A stretch of DNA of 64,000 bases from Singulisphaera acidiphila DSM 18658 (GTDB taxonomy: Bacteria > Planctomycetota > Planctomycetia > Isosphaerales > Isosphaeraceae): NCBI RefSeq assembly GCF_000242455.2, contig NC_019892.1, positions 124,001-188,000 on the forward strand, written 5' to 3'. Within the stretch, counting starts at the first letter, position 1. Every line of letters starts with the position of its first letter. The position numbers and the translations under genes were made by a program. Shown piece by piece: positions 26,889-36,345 of the stretch. The notes under the pieces were generated by a model. That model had not been told where the DNA came from, ran no database searches, and saw nothing but the letters and a program-made list of their open reading frames with translations.

Positions 26889-28010
26889 TTATCGGTCGCG
26901 GGTCAAAGGCATCACCACGTAGGCGTAGCGATCGTCGGTCTTGAAGACGGCGGCATTCTTGGAGTCGATCAGCTCCACCGTAAGCGCGGTGGAGTCGTCG
27001 AGCGTCTTCAAAGCGTCGGTCAGGTAACGGGGGTCGAAGGTGATCTCGACCGCCTTGCCATCATAATCGATCGGCAGGTCGACGTGCGAGCTCCCCACGT
27101 CGGCCGCCTGGCTGGTGAGTTTGAGCATGCCGGCAGCGAACTGGAAGTCGACTCCCCGGCTCTCGTCGCTCGTGACGATCGAGGCCTGCTCGACCGCCTG
27201 GCGGAGCTCGCCGATTTCGGGGAAGCGGATCTTGACCTCGGCGTTGCTCGGGAAGACGTCCTGGTAGCGGGGGAAGCGTCCTTCGACCAGGCGGCTGTAG
27301 ATGACGGCCCGCTCGGTTCGGACCAGTACCGCACTCCCCGCCTGGATGGCGATGTGGACCGGGGGATCGTCGTCGTCGAGGTTGCGTTCGATCAGCTTGA
27401 GAGCCTTGACCGGGATGACCGGGTTGCCGGTGGGCGTGGGAGCATCATTCTCGGCCTCGGCCGCGGCCATCATTCGCGCCAGGCGACGGCCGTCGGTTCC
27501 GACCATCGTGATCGATTCGGCGGTCAACTCGACCAAGACCCCGCCGAGCGCGTACCGGGTGCTCTCGACGTCGGTCGCGAAGATCGTGCGACGGATCAGC
27601 TTCCTCAGGTCGGCCGCAGCCACCACATGGTAGCTGGTGGCCGCGAAGTCGGGCACTTCGGGGTAGCCACTCGGGTCCTCGCTCGGCAGCTTGAACTCCG
27701 AACGTCGCCCTCGGACGATCAAGTGGTCCTCTTCCCCCTCGATCCACAGCTCTTGATCGTCGCTGGTCCGCAAGATCGACGTCATCCGCTGGGTGGGCAG
27801 GATCGCCGAGCCCGGCTGCTCAACCTTCATCCCGAGCACTCGGTGGCGGATTCCCACCTCCAGGTCGGTCGCCATCAAGACGGATCCCTCGTCGGAATCG
27901 GCGATCAGCTTGATGTTCTGAAGGATCGGCTTGGGACTACGTGCGGGAGCCACGCCGCTCACCATTCCGAACGCGGAGAGCAATCCGTCGCGACTGCACA
28001 AAGCCTTCAT
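26889..28010 (-). CDS. dnaN: DNA polymerase III beta subunit (sliding clamp)
   Basis: A 373-residue protein, the usual length. It forms the ring clamp that tethers polymerase III to DNA. Three similar clamp domains can be followed: MKALCSRDGLLSAFGMVSGV at the start, LADLRKLIRRTIFATDVEST RYALGG-type sequence in the middle domain, and the ending YAYVVMPLTRDR, which resembles the clamp C-terminal VMPMRL motif that binds polymerase. The start at 28010 matches where the family begins; an in-frame ATG six bases upstream is possible and a frame extends further. It is the gene nearest the predicted oriC and is transcribed away from it. Confidence 0.96.
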   Translation of the reverse strand: MKALCSRDGLLSAFGMVSGVAPARSPKPILQNIKLIADSDEGSVLMATDLEVGIRHRVLGMKVEQPGSAILPTQRMTSILRTSDDQELWIEGEEDHLIVRGRRSEFKLPSEDPSGYPEVPDFAATSYHVVAAADLRKLIRRTIFATDVESTRYALGGVLVELTAESITMVGTDGRRLARMMAAAEAENDAPTPTGNPVIPVKALKLIERNLDDDDPPVHIAIQAGSAVLVRTERAVIYSRLVEGRFPRYQDVFPSNAEVKIRFPEIGELRQAVEQASIVTSDESRGVDFQFAAGMLKLTSQAADVGSSHVDLPIDYDGKAVEITFDPRYLTDALKTLDDSTALTVELIDSKNAAVFKTDDRYAYVVMPLTRDR

Positions 28011-28839
28011 GCGCATTCCCCGCCTGAAATCGTTTGAACGTCCAGTCCCCGGCCGTTCCGGCCCTTGCCTACGCCCTGCCTCTTCGTTGAGCAGGGGCGT
28101 CACTTTTTTGCTCCGGCCTCTCTTCTCTTAGAGGAAGAAGAGAGAACTACACCTTCGCCTTAATAGAAGGGCGAAGCCAGGGCCGTGCATAACTTCGGGA
28201 TCTCAAGAACAAAGCCATGATACCAAACAACTTAACCGAAAACAATTGCCCTTGTTCACCAGGGGGAAACATGTTGGCAACGATGTCGAGCCAGCCGGCA
28301 TGTCCCGCCACGGCGGAGTTGGCCGTCGATCCTTGGTTGTCAGGGGCGTGGATAACTCCTCATCAGTCAACCGCCGGGCAACACGTTATCAACAGGTTTT
28401 CCCCCGCCCGGTGTGGAAAGTGGGGGAACGTCGAGAATCGATAGTTTTGGGTTCAAGATGGCGAAACAAACGGGGATGTGCGTCGCGAATGGAGTTTGTC
28501 GGCTCTAACGTTTTCGGCAGATTGGCATGCGCGATCTGAGGGAAATCGCTCTGAAAAGGCCCCGATTTTGGTGCCTGGGCAAACTGTTCGGGCGATCTCT
28601 CTTGCGAACGTCGGACGCGTCGCCGGCTTGTCTCGTCGGCCTCTTCTTCGCGGGAATGGTCCGGGTATTTCCGGGAGAAGCCGAGAGTCGTTGCGTAAAA
28701 AGCGTAGCTTGATCGCGTATACGCGGCTTACGTTTTTTGCGGCCGGGAATGAGCGGGGGTGTTTCGCGTCGTCTTTTTCGGGGCTTTGGATTAGGATCCG
28801 GGCGGGCGGAAGCGGAACGGGTCAAGGAGGATCAGAAGG
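28011..28839. other. Predicted chromosomal replication origin (oriC) region
   Basis: 829 bases without a credible gene, upstream of dnaN. DnaA-box-like 9-mers (consensus TTATNCACA) with one mismatch each are CGTGCATAA at 28184-28192 (minus strand), CGTGGATAA at 28347-28355 (minus), TTATCAACA at 28386-28394 (plus) and TGTGGAAAG at 28412-28420 (minus). An AT-rich patch at ~28207-28250 (CATGATACCAAACAACTTAA) could be the unwinding element. Two small hairpins (28118-28144 and 28153-28175) lie on the dnaN side. Gene direction flips across this region. No experimental or skew calculation was possible. Confidence 0.7.
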
Positions 28840-30396
28840 ATGCCCGAGACACGTCTGGGGGCCGCGCGGCTGGCGTTGATCGCGGGGATGGCGGCCTTGA
28901 CGTTGGGGCTGGGACTGGGGAGTGCCAAGCACCTGACCTACCACGAGGCGTTCGTGGCCCAGGCGGCGCGCGAGATGATCGCCAGCGGGAGCGGGTTGGT
29001 CCCCACGATCGGCGATCGCCCTTGGCTCGAGAAGCCGCCGCTGGCGGTCTGGCTGGTGGCGTTGCTGGGTCGGGTCACCGGGGAGGTCGACGAGGTGGTG
29101 GCCCGGGCTCCCTCGGCCGTTGCCGGGGCGCTGCTGACCGTGGGGGTGGCGACCCTGGCGGCCGGTCGCTTTGGCGCTTCAGTGGGCCTTCTTACCGGGT
29201 TGGTCCAGGCAACCACCCTCTGGACGATGATGCGGGGCCGGCTGGCCGAGGCGGATATGCTGTTGGCCTGCCTGGTCACCTGGACGGTCGTGGCGTTCGA
29301 CCGGTTGCGCGACGAAGTGGACGGTCCGCGGCCCTGGCGCTGGGCCTTCTTCACGGGGCTGGGGCTGACCGCCCTGGCCAAGGGAATTGGGTTTGGCGCG
29401 GTGCTGGTGGCGGCGGTGGTGGTCCTGGTCCTGGTCTGGGAGCGGGATCGGGCGACGCTCCGCAAGCTCTGGTGCCTCAAGGGCTGGGGGCTGGCGGGGG
29501 CCTTGGCGTTGACCTGGCCGATTCTGGTGATGGGGCGATATCCGATGGTTCTGGGGCTCTGGACCTTGCACGTCGCCGACCGCCTGGCCGCGCGGCCCGA
29601 GCATTTCGCGGGGGGGAGCCCTTGGTGGCAGTATGGTCCCGCTCTACTCGGCCAGGCCTTGCCCTGGACGCCGCTGGCCTTGGTTGGGGCCTGGCGGTCG
29701 TTGGGTCGAGCCGTCGACCCGCCTGGCGGGACCGACCGGCTGCTCTGGGCCTGGGCGGTCGCGCCGGTGGTTCTGCTCTCGATGGCGACGGTCAAGAACG
29801 GGCACTACGCGATCTACGCCCTGCCCCCTTGGTCGGTCTGGACGGCCCTGAGTCTGGCGCGGCTGGGGAGCCGGCTCCGGGCTCGCGGTTGGGCTCCGGA
29901 GCAAGTCCGCCTGGCTGCGCGGGCCTCTTTCGTGGGCCTGGGTCTGGCCTGCGCTTTCGGGTTTGCCTGGCTCGCCCCTTGGCTCGACGAACGGGGGGTG
30001 GAGTGGGCCTTCTACGAGGCGGCCGGCCAGGCCTTGCGCGTTGACGAGCCCTTGGTTCTGCTCTACGACGATTGGGACCGTGACCCTTACCCCACGCCGT
30101 TCGGCCCCGTGCCGCACGACCTGGCGGTTCGCCTCTACTACTTCGACCGTCCCGCCTGCTGGCGGAATGGGGTCAAGGCCCTCGCTGCTCGCCTCCCCGC
30201 GCCGGGGCTCGAGCCCTTCGCGGTTCTTGGCCGCGACCGTGACCTGCCCGCCCTCCGACGCCTGGGCCGGGTCGAGACCGTGCTCGAAGGGCCTCGACTT
30301 CGCTCCCGCGCCTCGCGCGTTGACGACCGAACCTTCGCCCTCTATCGGGTTAGGCCCGAAGTGGTCGCCTCGCTCGACACCGACCATCGGCAATGA
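28840..30396 (+). CDS. Glycosyltransferase family 39-type membrane protein (ArnT-like)
   Basis: A 518-residue polytopic membrane protein of the GT-C class. About ten hydrophobic helices are visible, starting with ARLALIAGMAALTLGLGLG. The first outer loop has HLTYHEAFVAQAAREMIASG and GDRPWLEKPPLAVWLVALLG; the KPP motif is typical of ArnT/PMT-like enzymes, which use a lipid-linked sugar donor on the outer face of the membrane. The usual DE motif of the first loop is HE here. The C-terminal ~130 residues form a soluble domain. AAGGAGG lies upstream of the ATG at 28840. It is convergent with the MFS gene. The acceptor and sugar are unknown. Confidence 0.85.
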   Translation: MPETRLGAARLALIAGMAALTLGLGLGSAKHLTYHEAFVAQAAREMIASGSGLVPTIGDRPWLEKPPLAVWLVALLGRVTGEVDEVVARAPSAVAGALLTVGVATLAAGRFGASVGLLTGLVQATTLWTMMRGRLAEADMLLACLVTWTVVAFDRLRDEVDGPRPWRWAFFTGLGLTALAKGIGFGAVLVAAVVVLVLVWERDRATLRKLWCLKGWGLAGALALTWPILVMGRYPMVLGLWTLHVADRLAARPEHFAGGSPWWQYGPALLGQALPWTPLALVGAWRSLGRAVDPPGGTDRLLWAWAVAPVVLLSMATVKNGHYAIYALPPWSVWTALSLARLGSRLRARGWAPEQVRLAARASFVGLGLACAFGFAWLAPWLDERGVEWAFYEAAGQALRVDEPLVLLYDDWDRDPYPTPFGPVPHDLAVRLYYFDRPACWRNGVKALAARLPAPGLEPFAVLGRDRDLPALRRLGRVETVLEGPRLRSRASRVDDRTFALYRVRPEVVASLDTDHRQ

Positions 30397-30442
30397 AGCA
30401 AGATCAAAAGGCGAGCGAGGACATTCTCCACTCTCTCTTTCC

Positions 30443-31807
30443 TCAGACCGGCTCGGCCAAGGCTTCCTCAAGAGGGTCGAACACGGGGGTGCCGGGCTTC
30501 TGGATGTCGCGGCGGCCGAGGCCGAGCAAGAGAATGATGGTCGCCGAGACGGTCATCGAAGCGCAGAGGAAGTAGATCCCTCCTTGAAACGATCCGGTCA
30601 GCTTTTCGACGTACCCGAGGACATAAGGGCCGACGAATCCGCCGAGGTTGCCGACCGAGTTGATCAGGCCGATGCAGCCGGCGGCGGCCGCCTCGGTCAG
30701 AAAGAGGCTGGGCAGCGACCAGAAGGCCGGCAAGTAGGCTTTCAGGCCGGTCATGGCGCCGATGAACAGGGCGATCGTCAGCCAGAGTTGCCCCTTGCTC
30801 CAGGGGGTCAACGCGAGGGCGAGCGCCCCCAGGTAGATCGGGATCACCGCGTGGAGCCTGCGCTCCTTGGTCCGGTCGGAATTCCAGCCGACGAGGATCT
30901 GGCCGATCAATGAGCCGATCGGCGGCAGGATCACCAGCCAGGTCAGGGCGTCGAGTTTCAACGAGTACCACCGCTCGAGGATCTTGGGCAGGAAGAACTC
31001 GACCCCGTAGTTGCCCGTCACGATGAAGAAATAGGCGGCCGCCAGCAAGAGGACCTTGGGGTGTCGGAGCGCCTCGGTGAGCTTCATGTGCCGGCTGGCG
31101 TGATGCTGGGCCTTCTCCCGCTTCAATTCGTTCTCCAGGGCCTCGCGCTCGTCGGCTTCGAGCCAGTTGGCCTGACCGGGGCGGTCGGTCAACAGCAAGA
31201 GGACCATGATCCCCAGGACGACCGCCGGGATTCCCCAGGCGATGTAGACCCACTGCCACCCCTTCAGGCCCAGGAGCATCGGGTTCCCGTCGACGCCGAT
31301 TTTGAGCAGCAGATTCGAGAGCTTCGGGCTCACGATCTGGGCGATCGGCGTGGCCACGAAGAAATAGGCCAAGGCGCGGGCCCGGTCTCGGCTGGGGAAC
31401 CAGTGGGTCAGGTAGACGATCACGCCGGGGAAGAACCCCGCCTCGGCCAGGCCGAGCAGGAAGCGGATGCTGTAAAATTGGGTGGGTGTCTTCACCAACG
31501 CGGTCAGGGCAGCCATGATTCCCCAGGAAATCATGATCCGGCTAATCCACTTCCGCGCGCTCCACTTCTCGACGATCAGCGTCCCCGGAATCTCCAGCAG
31601 GAAGTAGCCCAGGAAGAAGACCCCCGCCCCGAAGCCGAAGACCGCGTTGTTGAACCCGGGGAGGTCCTTCGTCATGGTCAACGCCGCGATCGAAACGTTG
31701 GTTCGGTCGACATAGGCGATGACGTAGCAAAGAAAGAGGAGGGGAAGGAGACGGCGGTATGCCTTGGCTCGGGCCCGGTCCAGCGCAGTCGGCGATGAGG
31801 TCGACAT
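30443..31807 (-). CDS. MFS transporter, anion:cation symporter (ACS) type
   Basis: A 454-residue major facilitator with 12 predicted helices. It begins AYRRLLPLLFLCYVIAYVDR TNVSIAAL-like sequence, which is typical of the ACS subfamily (hexuronate, tartrate and phthalate transporters). Other marks are FLGYFLLEIPGTLIVEKWSA, the RFLLGLAEAGFFPGVIVYLT signature of helix 4, and WFPSRDRARALAYFFVATPI. The central cytoplasmic loop is charged. The C-terminal half has GLINSVGNLGGFVGPYVLG, typical of ACS helix 11. It probably imports an organic acid; the substrate cannot be fixed. It is the only minus-strand gene in the 28.8-42.8 kb block. Confidence 0.92.
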   Translation of the reverse strand: MSTSSPTALDRARAKAYRRLLPLLFLCYVIAYVDRTNVSIAALTMTKDLPGFNNAVFGFGAGVFFLGYFLLEIPGTLIVEKWSARKWISRIMISWGIMAALTALVKTPTQFYSIRFLLGLAEAGFFPGVIVYLTHWFPSRDRARALAYFFVATPIAQIVSPKLSNLLLKIGVDGNPMLLGLKGWQWVYIAWGIPAVVLGIMVLLLLTDRPGQANWLEADEREALENELKREKAQHHASRHMKLTEALRHPKVLLLAAAYFFIVTGNYGVEFFLPKILERWYSLKLDALTWLVILPPIGSLIGQILVGWNSDRTKERRLHAVIPIYLGALALALTPWSKGQLWLTIALFIGAMTGLKAYLPAFWSLPSLFLTEAAAAGCIGLINSVGNLGGFVGPYVLGYVEKLTGSFQGGIYFLCASMTVSATIILLLGLGRRDIQKPGTPVFDPLEEALAEPV

Positions 31808-32708
31808 GGAGCAGCACTCGCTGAGGATTTCGCGAAGTCGTGGAGGGAACGGATCACGAACCCGGGTGGGTCAGTCGGCCGTTCAAGAGGTTGGATAAGT
31901 ACTTAGAGCCGATGACCCGGTCGCACACTGTCGGTTCGAGAATCGAAGTTACCGCGCGGCGACGGGCCAGGCAAACCTTCATTCTCACGATTTCGCCTGG
32001 TTCTGTGTCGCCCTCCCTGGTTTCCGCTTCGGTTTGCCCCCTCGCATTGATTTCCAACCGGCCGGGGCGGCTCGTTCTTTTTCCCCCGCCGAATGCAGCC
32101 ACCCCCACCCTGCCGCTACTTGCAGCCCTGTTAAGGAACGGTCGTTCTAGCCAGGATCGTAGCCCTTGGGGGGCGATAGTTACTCCGATTAAAAATTAGT
32201 TGATTTAATATGAGAATGTATGGTGCTTTTTTTAGTGGTTTTACCTTTGGCTTAGGAACGGTCGCCCTACCGGGGTTGCAAAGACTTCGCCTGTCGAAAG
32301 AGCGGCGCAGACAGGACCTGTCTGATCTCTCAGAGAGCTAACGGGTCTAATGATACCCAGACCACCTTCAGTCGGTCCGGTTTTACGGGAGACGAACACT
32401 GGTGCATTAATTATCGATATTATAAAAAAATTAACATGATTGTATTTATGGTTGTGATTTAGGTCGAGTTTTAATTGATTAGTCGTGAGATGAACCGAAT
32501 TTTTCGAGTACGAAAGTCTTTTCATATTGACCGTGTATGCTAAATTGAGCTTCTGGACCGCGGGGGGGCATTGAGGTTGGTCCAAATCATTGAATCGTGC
32601 ACGCATCATCGATTTTTCCATTGTTGCATGCTCGCTCTCTTTCGAAGAGCGAGGAGGTTGCGTTGAGGGCTCATGTCCTTTTTCCTTTTTGCCCTGGAGG
32701 GAATTCCT
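31808..32708. other. Gene-free region, AT-rich near the DUF1559 gene
   Basis: About 900 bases between divergent genes. The stretch 32180-32600 is clearly AT-rich (AAAAATTAGTTGATTTAATA, TATTATAAAAAAATTAACAT) and probably contains the promoter of the DUF1559 gene. Two dispersed-repeat copies lie at 32143-32169 and 32253-32285. No gene was seen. Confidence 0.5.
32143..32169 (+). repeat. Dispersed repeat copy 2
   Basis: CGTTCTAGCCAGGATCGTAG followed by CCCTTGG matches 7630-7657 with one gap and a few substitutions. A weaker relative (GGAACGGTCGCCCTACCGGG) is at 32253-32285. Confidence 0.45.
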
Positions 32709-33767
32709 ATGTCGATGAAGTCGTCTTCTCGTCGTGGTTTCACGCTGATCGAACTTTTGGTCGTCATCGCTATTATTGCGGTGTTGATTGCGTTGCTCTT
32801 GCCGGCCGTTCAGGCCGCGCGTGAGGCCGCTCGTCGCGCCCAATGCGTCAACAACTTGAAGCAGTTGGCCATGGCTGCGCACAACTACCATAGCGCCCAG
32901 AACATTCTTCCGGCCAACCTTTATCTGCACCCAGCGTACTCGACCTCGAGCTACGTCTGGAACAATGCGAGCTGGATTGTCTTCCTCTTGCCCCAGATGG
33001 AGCAGCAGCCGCTCTTCAACGCGATCAATTTCAACTTCATGTGGGGGCCGAACAACGTGGGATGGCAGACTACGGCGGCCCTGGGGAACCAGAATTCGAC
33101 GGTCCGTCAGAGTGTGCTCAACACCTTGATTTGCCCGTCTGACCCAAGTCCCGCGCTCGATACGACGAATGCCGATGAAATCGGGTCGAACCTGGCGGCG
33201 GGGACGTCGTATGTGGGCAACGTCGGCGACAACTGCCTGGCCTGCAACACTCCCAACGGCAACACAACCGTGATCTTCTGCGCCGCGCAGGGCTACAACT
33301 GCCGGGGCGCGCAGCTTGGCGACCCGTCCTCGGGAGCGGCGACGGTTCCCCCGCCCCCATCCACCGGCAGCGGAATCTTCTGGCGAGAGTGCTCCGGTGT
33401 TTCGTTCAACCAGATCATCGATGGGACCTCGAACACCTTCATGGCCGGCGAGCAGATCATGAAGGTGACCTCGTGGAACGCCTGGGTCGAGGCGAACCAG
33501 AGCGTTGGTTCGACGGCTGTCCCCTTGAATTACTTGGCCCCGGGCCGTTCCATTGCCGGTGCCGGTAGCACCGTGATCGCTACTGGGGCGAGCGATGTGG
33601 GGAACTGGCCGGCCTGGTACAGCTTCCGGAGCATGCACCCTGGTGGCGGCAACTTCGCGATGTGCGACGGTTCGGTGAAGTTCATCAAGTCATCAATCAG
33701 CATGCCGACCTATCAGGCCTTGAGTACGCGGGCTGCGGGTGAAATTATTTCGTCCGACGCATTCTGA
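32709..33767 (+). CDS. DUF1559 pseudopilin-like secreted protein
   Basis: A 352-residue protein. The type IV prepilin leader is obvious: [20 protein letters not shown], with cleavage expected after Gly10 and a Glu at the fifth mature position, then a long hydrophobic helix and the DUF1559 hallmark [19 protein letters not shown]. The globular part ends with [16 protein letters not shown], the usual H-x9-GG...DGSV-type C-terminal block. GGAGGGAATTCCT precedes the ATG at 32709, which fixes the start. DUF1559 proteins are a large family found almost only in planctomycetes and relatives, probably assembled or exported by a type II/IV pilus-like machine. A hairpin separates it from the next gene. 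Confidence 0.95.
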   Translation: MSMKSSSRRGFTLIELLVVIAIIAVLIALLLPAVQAAREAARRAQCVNNLKQLAMAAHNYHSAQNILPANLYLHPAYSTSSYVWNNASWIVFLLPQMEQQPLFNAINFNFMWGPNNVGWQTTAALGNQNSTVRQSVLNTLICPSDPSPALDTTNADEIGSNLAAGTSYVGNVGDNCLACNTPNGNTTVIFCAAQGYNCRGAQLGDPSSGAATVPPPPSTGSGIFWRECSGVSFNQIIDGTSNTFMAGEQIMKVTSWNAWVEANQSVGSTAVPLNYLAPGRSIAGAGSTVIATGASDVGNWPAWYSFRSMHPGGGNFAMCDGSVKFIKSSISMPTYQALSTRAAGEIISSDAF

Positions 33768-33798
33768 TTGCCTGGGCGATTTCTTTGTTTGAACATGG

Positions 33799-33831
33799 GC
33801 CGCGGCGGAAGTCACCCATTTCCGTTGCGGC
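33799..33831 (+). terminator. Hairpin between the DUF1559 gene and the lipoprotein gene
   Basis: GCCGCGGCGGAA pairs with TTCCGTTGCGGC over 12 bp (two G-U), followed by TCAATTCTTGATTT. It may terminate part of the transcription or protect the 3' end of the pilin-like message. Confidence 0.55.
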
Positions 33832-33861
33832 TCAATTCTTGATTTCTGCGGAGGTTTGATC

Positions 33862-34308
33862 TTGAAACGAAGCACAGCGAAGGCCGTCGCAGGACACTTG
33901 GCCCGTCTCGTCATCATGGCGAGCGTGTCCCTGGCACCGCTCGCCTGCGGGTCGACAGGGCCGGGTATGGCGCCGGTCTCGGGGAAAGTGACGTACCAAG
34001 GGAAGCCGGTCCCCAAGGGATCGATCACCTTCGCGTCGACAGCGCCCGAGGGTCGGAATGCGACCGGTCAGCTCGATGCGGATGGCAGCTACACGCTACA
34101 GACCGAGAATCCACGCGATGGTGCGCTGCTAGGCGAATACAATGTGACGATCTACGCTCATGATGAGCCGATCCTCGACTATATTCCCAAGAAACCGATC
34201 CCACCCAAGATCCTGAGTCCCACAAAGTACGAGAAGCCCGAGACTTCGGGGCTGAAGGCGACGGTCAAGAGTGGGTCGAATACGTTTGACTTCGACCTGA
34301 CCGATTGA
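33862..34308 (+). CDS. Small lipoprotein with a carboxypeptidase-regulatory-like (beta-sandwich) domain
   Basis: A 148-residue lipoprotein. The signal peptide ends in the lipobox LAPLAC with Cys29 as the lipidation site. The mature part has GKVTYQGKPVPKGSITFAST and LDADGSYTLQTE, the usual start of the small planctomycete CarboxypepD_reg-like domains often encoded after DUF1559 genes, and ends STNTFDFDLTD-like. The start is TTG at 33862, with GGAGG seven bases upstream; an in-frame TTG six bases earlier is less well placed. It is likely secreted together with the neighbouring pilin-like protein, but a shared function is an inference. Confidence 0.85.
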   Translation: MKRSTAKAVAGHLARLVIMASVSLAPLACGSTGPGMAPVSGKVTYQGKPVPKGSITFASTAPEGRNATGQLDADGSYTLQTENPRDGALLGEYNVTIYAHDEPILDYIPKKPIPPKILSPTKYEKPETSGLKATVKSGSNTFDFDLTD

Positions 34309-34346
34309 GCCGTCGCCTGGAAATTAGCCGTCATTCCCTTCCATCC

Positions 34347-34374
34347 GGCCTGGCGCGTGCCAACGCGCCAGGCC
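34347..34374 (+). terminator. 12-bp perfect hairpin after the lipoprotein gene
   Basis: GGCCTGGCGCGT and ACGCGCCAGGCC pair perfectly around GCCA, 38 bases after the stop codon; GTATTCATTAAC follows. A likely transcription end. Confidence 0.65.
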
Positions 34375-34755
34375 GTATTCATTAACACCGCGCATTTCGG
34401 TGTGGGACATGAACTTCCCGCACCGATCGTAGCGGCGTGCGCCCGCTGAATTGGGTTGACAAGTTTTAGGAAATTCGGAGAATTCCGCAGCATCGCGAGC
34501 CAGGGTGATTCCTCTTGACGCTTAGGGTTGAAGAGAGGGTATGAGGCTCGCGGTCAAGCTTTAAAAGGGGAGACATCGATCGTTTGGGGCCGAGTCGACA
34601 ACGCTCGGCTTTGCCTGACTCCCGACTCTGAAGCGGCACCTCTTGCAGATTCCGGTTTTGACTCACTGAAAAACGAAGGACCGAACGGGGTCGCTGCCTA
34701 CGGCGACAGCGATCGGCTTCGTTCTACTTTGGATCTCAATAGAGGGGGCTGGTTC
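34375..34755. other. Gap upstream of the MBOAT gene
   Basis: About 380 bases. The MBOAT frame is open through much of it, but the sequence has no membrane-protein character and a good ribosome site occurs only at the downstream ATG. Nothing else was seen. Confidence 0.4.
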
Positions 34756-36159
34756 ATGCGGCCTGAGATGCAACACGCAACCACTTTGCGGTCCGCCGCA
34801 CCTCATCGCCAGCACGCCGCACCGGAACCAGGGTCCAACCCGGCCCCTGCCCTTGCTGAGCAGGCCCGGCCCGGGCTCTATCCCGGCGAGCCCGAGGCTT
34901 GCCGACGTGACTACCGGCAGTTCCTGCCGATCCTCGCCCATCTCGGACTCTTTCTGGCGGTTTTCAAGGTCTTTCGCGTTGAAGGGCGGGCTTTCCAGCT
35001 CCTCATCGCCCTCTCCTTGGTCGCCCTCCCCGTCCATTACCTGCTCCCTTATCGTTGGAAGAAGCCACTCTTCGTCGCCGTCTCGATCGCCGGCCTGGCC
35101 CTCGTCTTCGGCCCCTTGGCCGCGACCTACGTGGTCGCCCTGGCGCTACTCCTGATCGGCGTCTGCCGCCTGCCGATCCCTTGGTGGACGAGGGCCACAA
35201 CGCTCGCGGTCATCGCCGTTGCCATCGCCCGGATTCGGCCCGAGAGCCTGGCCGCGACGGTCCCCGAGAGCGTCTGGCCGGTGCTCGCCACCATGTTCAT
35301 GTTCCGGATCCTGATCTATCTCTATGAGCTGAAGCACGCCAAGGTCCCCGAGTCGGTCGTCGACACGCTCAGCTACTTCTTCCTCTTGCCCAACTACTGC
35401 TTCCTCCACTTCCCAGTGGTCGACTACCGGACCTTGCATCGCGGCTATTTCTCCCGGGAGATCCACACCACCCAGCGTGCCGGTCTCCAGATGATCTTCG
35501 ACGGTACGATCCACCTGCTCCTCTACCGCCTGGTCTACCACGAGTGGCTGATCCCGGCCGAAGAGGTCCAGGGCATCACCAGCCTGGTGCGGTACCTGGT
35601 CTGCAACTACCTGCTCTATCTCCGAGTCTCGGGCCAGTTCCACATGGCTTGCGGGATGCTCCACCTGTTCGGGTTCCAGCTTCCCCTGACGCATCATCAC
35701 TACCTGCTGGCGACCGGGTTCACCGACTACTGGCGTCGGATCAATATTTACTGGAAAGATTTCATGGTCCGCCTGGTGTTTAACCCGGTGGTGTTCCGGC
35801 TCAAGCGTTGGCCGCAGCCGGCGGCGCTGGCGATCGCAACGGTGGTGGTGTTCGTGACGACCTGGGCCTTGCACGCCTATCAATCGTTCTGGCTCCGTGG
35901 TTCGTGGGGCTTCAGTGGGCCGGACGCCCTGTTCTGGGGGATCCTGGGGGCGTTGGTCCTGGTCAACGTGCAGTTGGACGCGCGTCGGTCGCGGGCCCGC
36001 ACTCGGGCGAGCAAGGGGCCGCTGACGGCGCTAGGGCATCTGGTGCGTGGGGCAAAGGTCGCAGCCACGTTCACGACGATTGCGTTGCTCTGGTCGCTCT
36101 GGTCGAGTCCGACCCTCGAGTCGTGGGTGGACCTGATGCGTCGCGGGACCGGAATCTGA
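34756..36159 (+). CDS. MBOAT-family O-acyltransferase-like membrane protein
   Basis: A 467-residue polytopic protein. After a polar ~60 residues come about ten hydrophobic helices. The C-terminal half has ATGFTDYWRRINIYWKDFMV RLVF-like sequence and TTWALHAYQSFWLRGSW, in which the His (near residue 373) sits where MBOAT enzymes such as AlgI and DltB have the catalytic His. The long hydrophobic N-terminal half with VHYLLPYRWKKPLFVAVS also fits. The ATG at 34756 follows GAGGGGG and is chosen for that reason. Directly downstream lies an SGNH hydrolase-like gene, a common partner of MBOAT proteins in polysaccharide acetylation. The acceptor is unknown. Confidence 0.78.
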   Translation: MRPEMQHATTLRSAAPHRQHAAPEPGSNPAPALAEQARPGLYPGEPEACRRDYRQFLPILAHLGLFLAVFKVFRVEGRAFQLLIALSLVALPVHYLLPYRWKKPLFVAVSIAGLALVFGPLAATYVVALALLLIGVCRLPIPWWTRATTLAVIAVAIARIRPESLAATVPESVWPVLATMFMFRILIYLYELKHAKVPESVVDTLSYFFLLPNYCFLHFPVVDYRTLHRGYFSREIHTTQRAGLQMIFDGTIHLLLYRLVYHEWLIPAEEVQGITSLVRYLVCNYLLYLRVSGQFHMACGMLHLFGFQLPLTHHHYLLATGFTDYWRRINIYWKDFMVRLVFNPVVFRLKRWPQPAALAIATVVVFVTTWALHAYQSFWLRGSWGFSGPDALFWGILGALVLVNVQLDARRSRARTRASKGPLTALGHLVRGAKVAATFTTIALLWSLWSSPTLESWVDLMRRGTGI

Positions 36160-36345
36160 AAGCAAACGAGTTGCTCGGCCGGCCTGACCGTGCTGGAGGG
36201 ATTCCCGGCTGATTCCTTGAGGTGAGTTAGGTGGGCGCTCCCTGTTTCGTATCGAATAGGGAAAGACGCGATTGTTTTAATAGTTAATAGATCGTGAGCA
36301 GTGCCCACTCTTCGACGATTGGGTTGTTCGAGAGGTGAGTGTGTC

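Noticed and set aside
28737..30044. Alternative plus-strand frame over the ArnT-like gene
   Set aside because: Gly/Arg-rich shadow of a frame that has a good ribosome site and membrane helices.
31840..32199. Possible small gene upstream of the DUF1559 gene
   Set aside because: It runs through a dispersed repeat and AT-rich DNA, lacks a ribosome site and has no gene-like codon bias.
32241..33638. Minus-strand open frame across the DUF1559 gene
   Set aside because: It crosses a strong pseudopilin gene and an AT-rich promoter region; the translated sequence has no domain.
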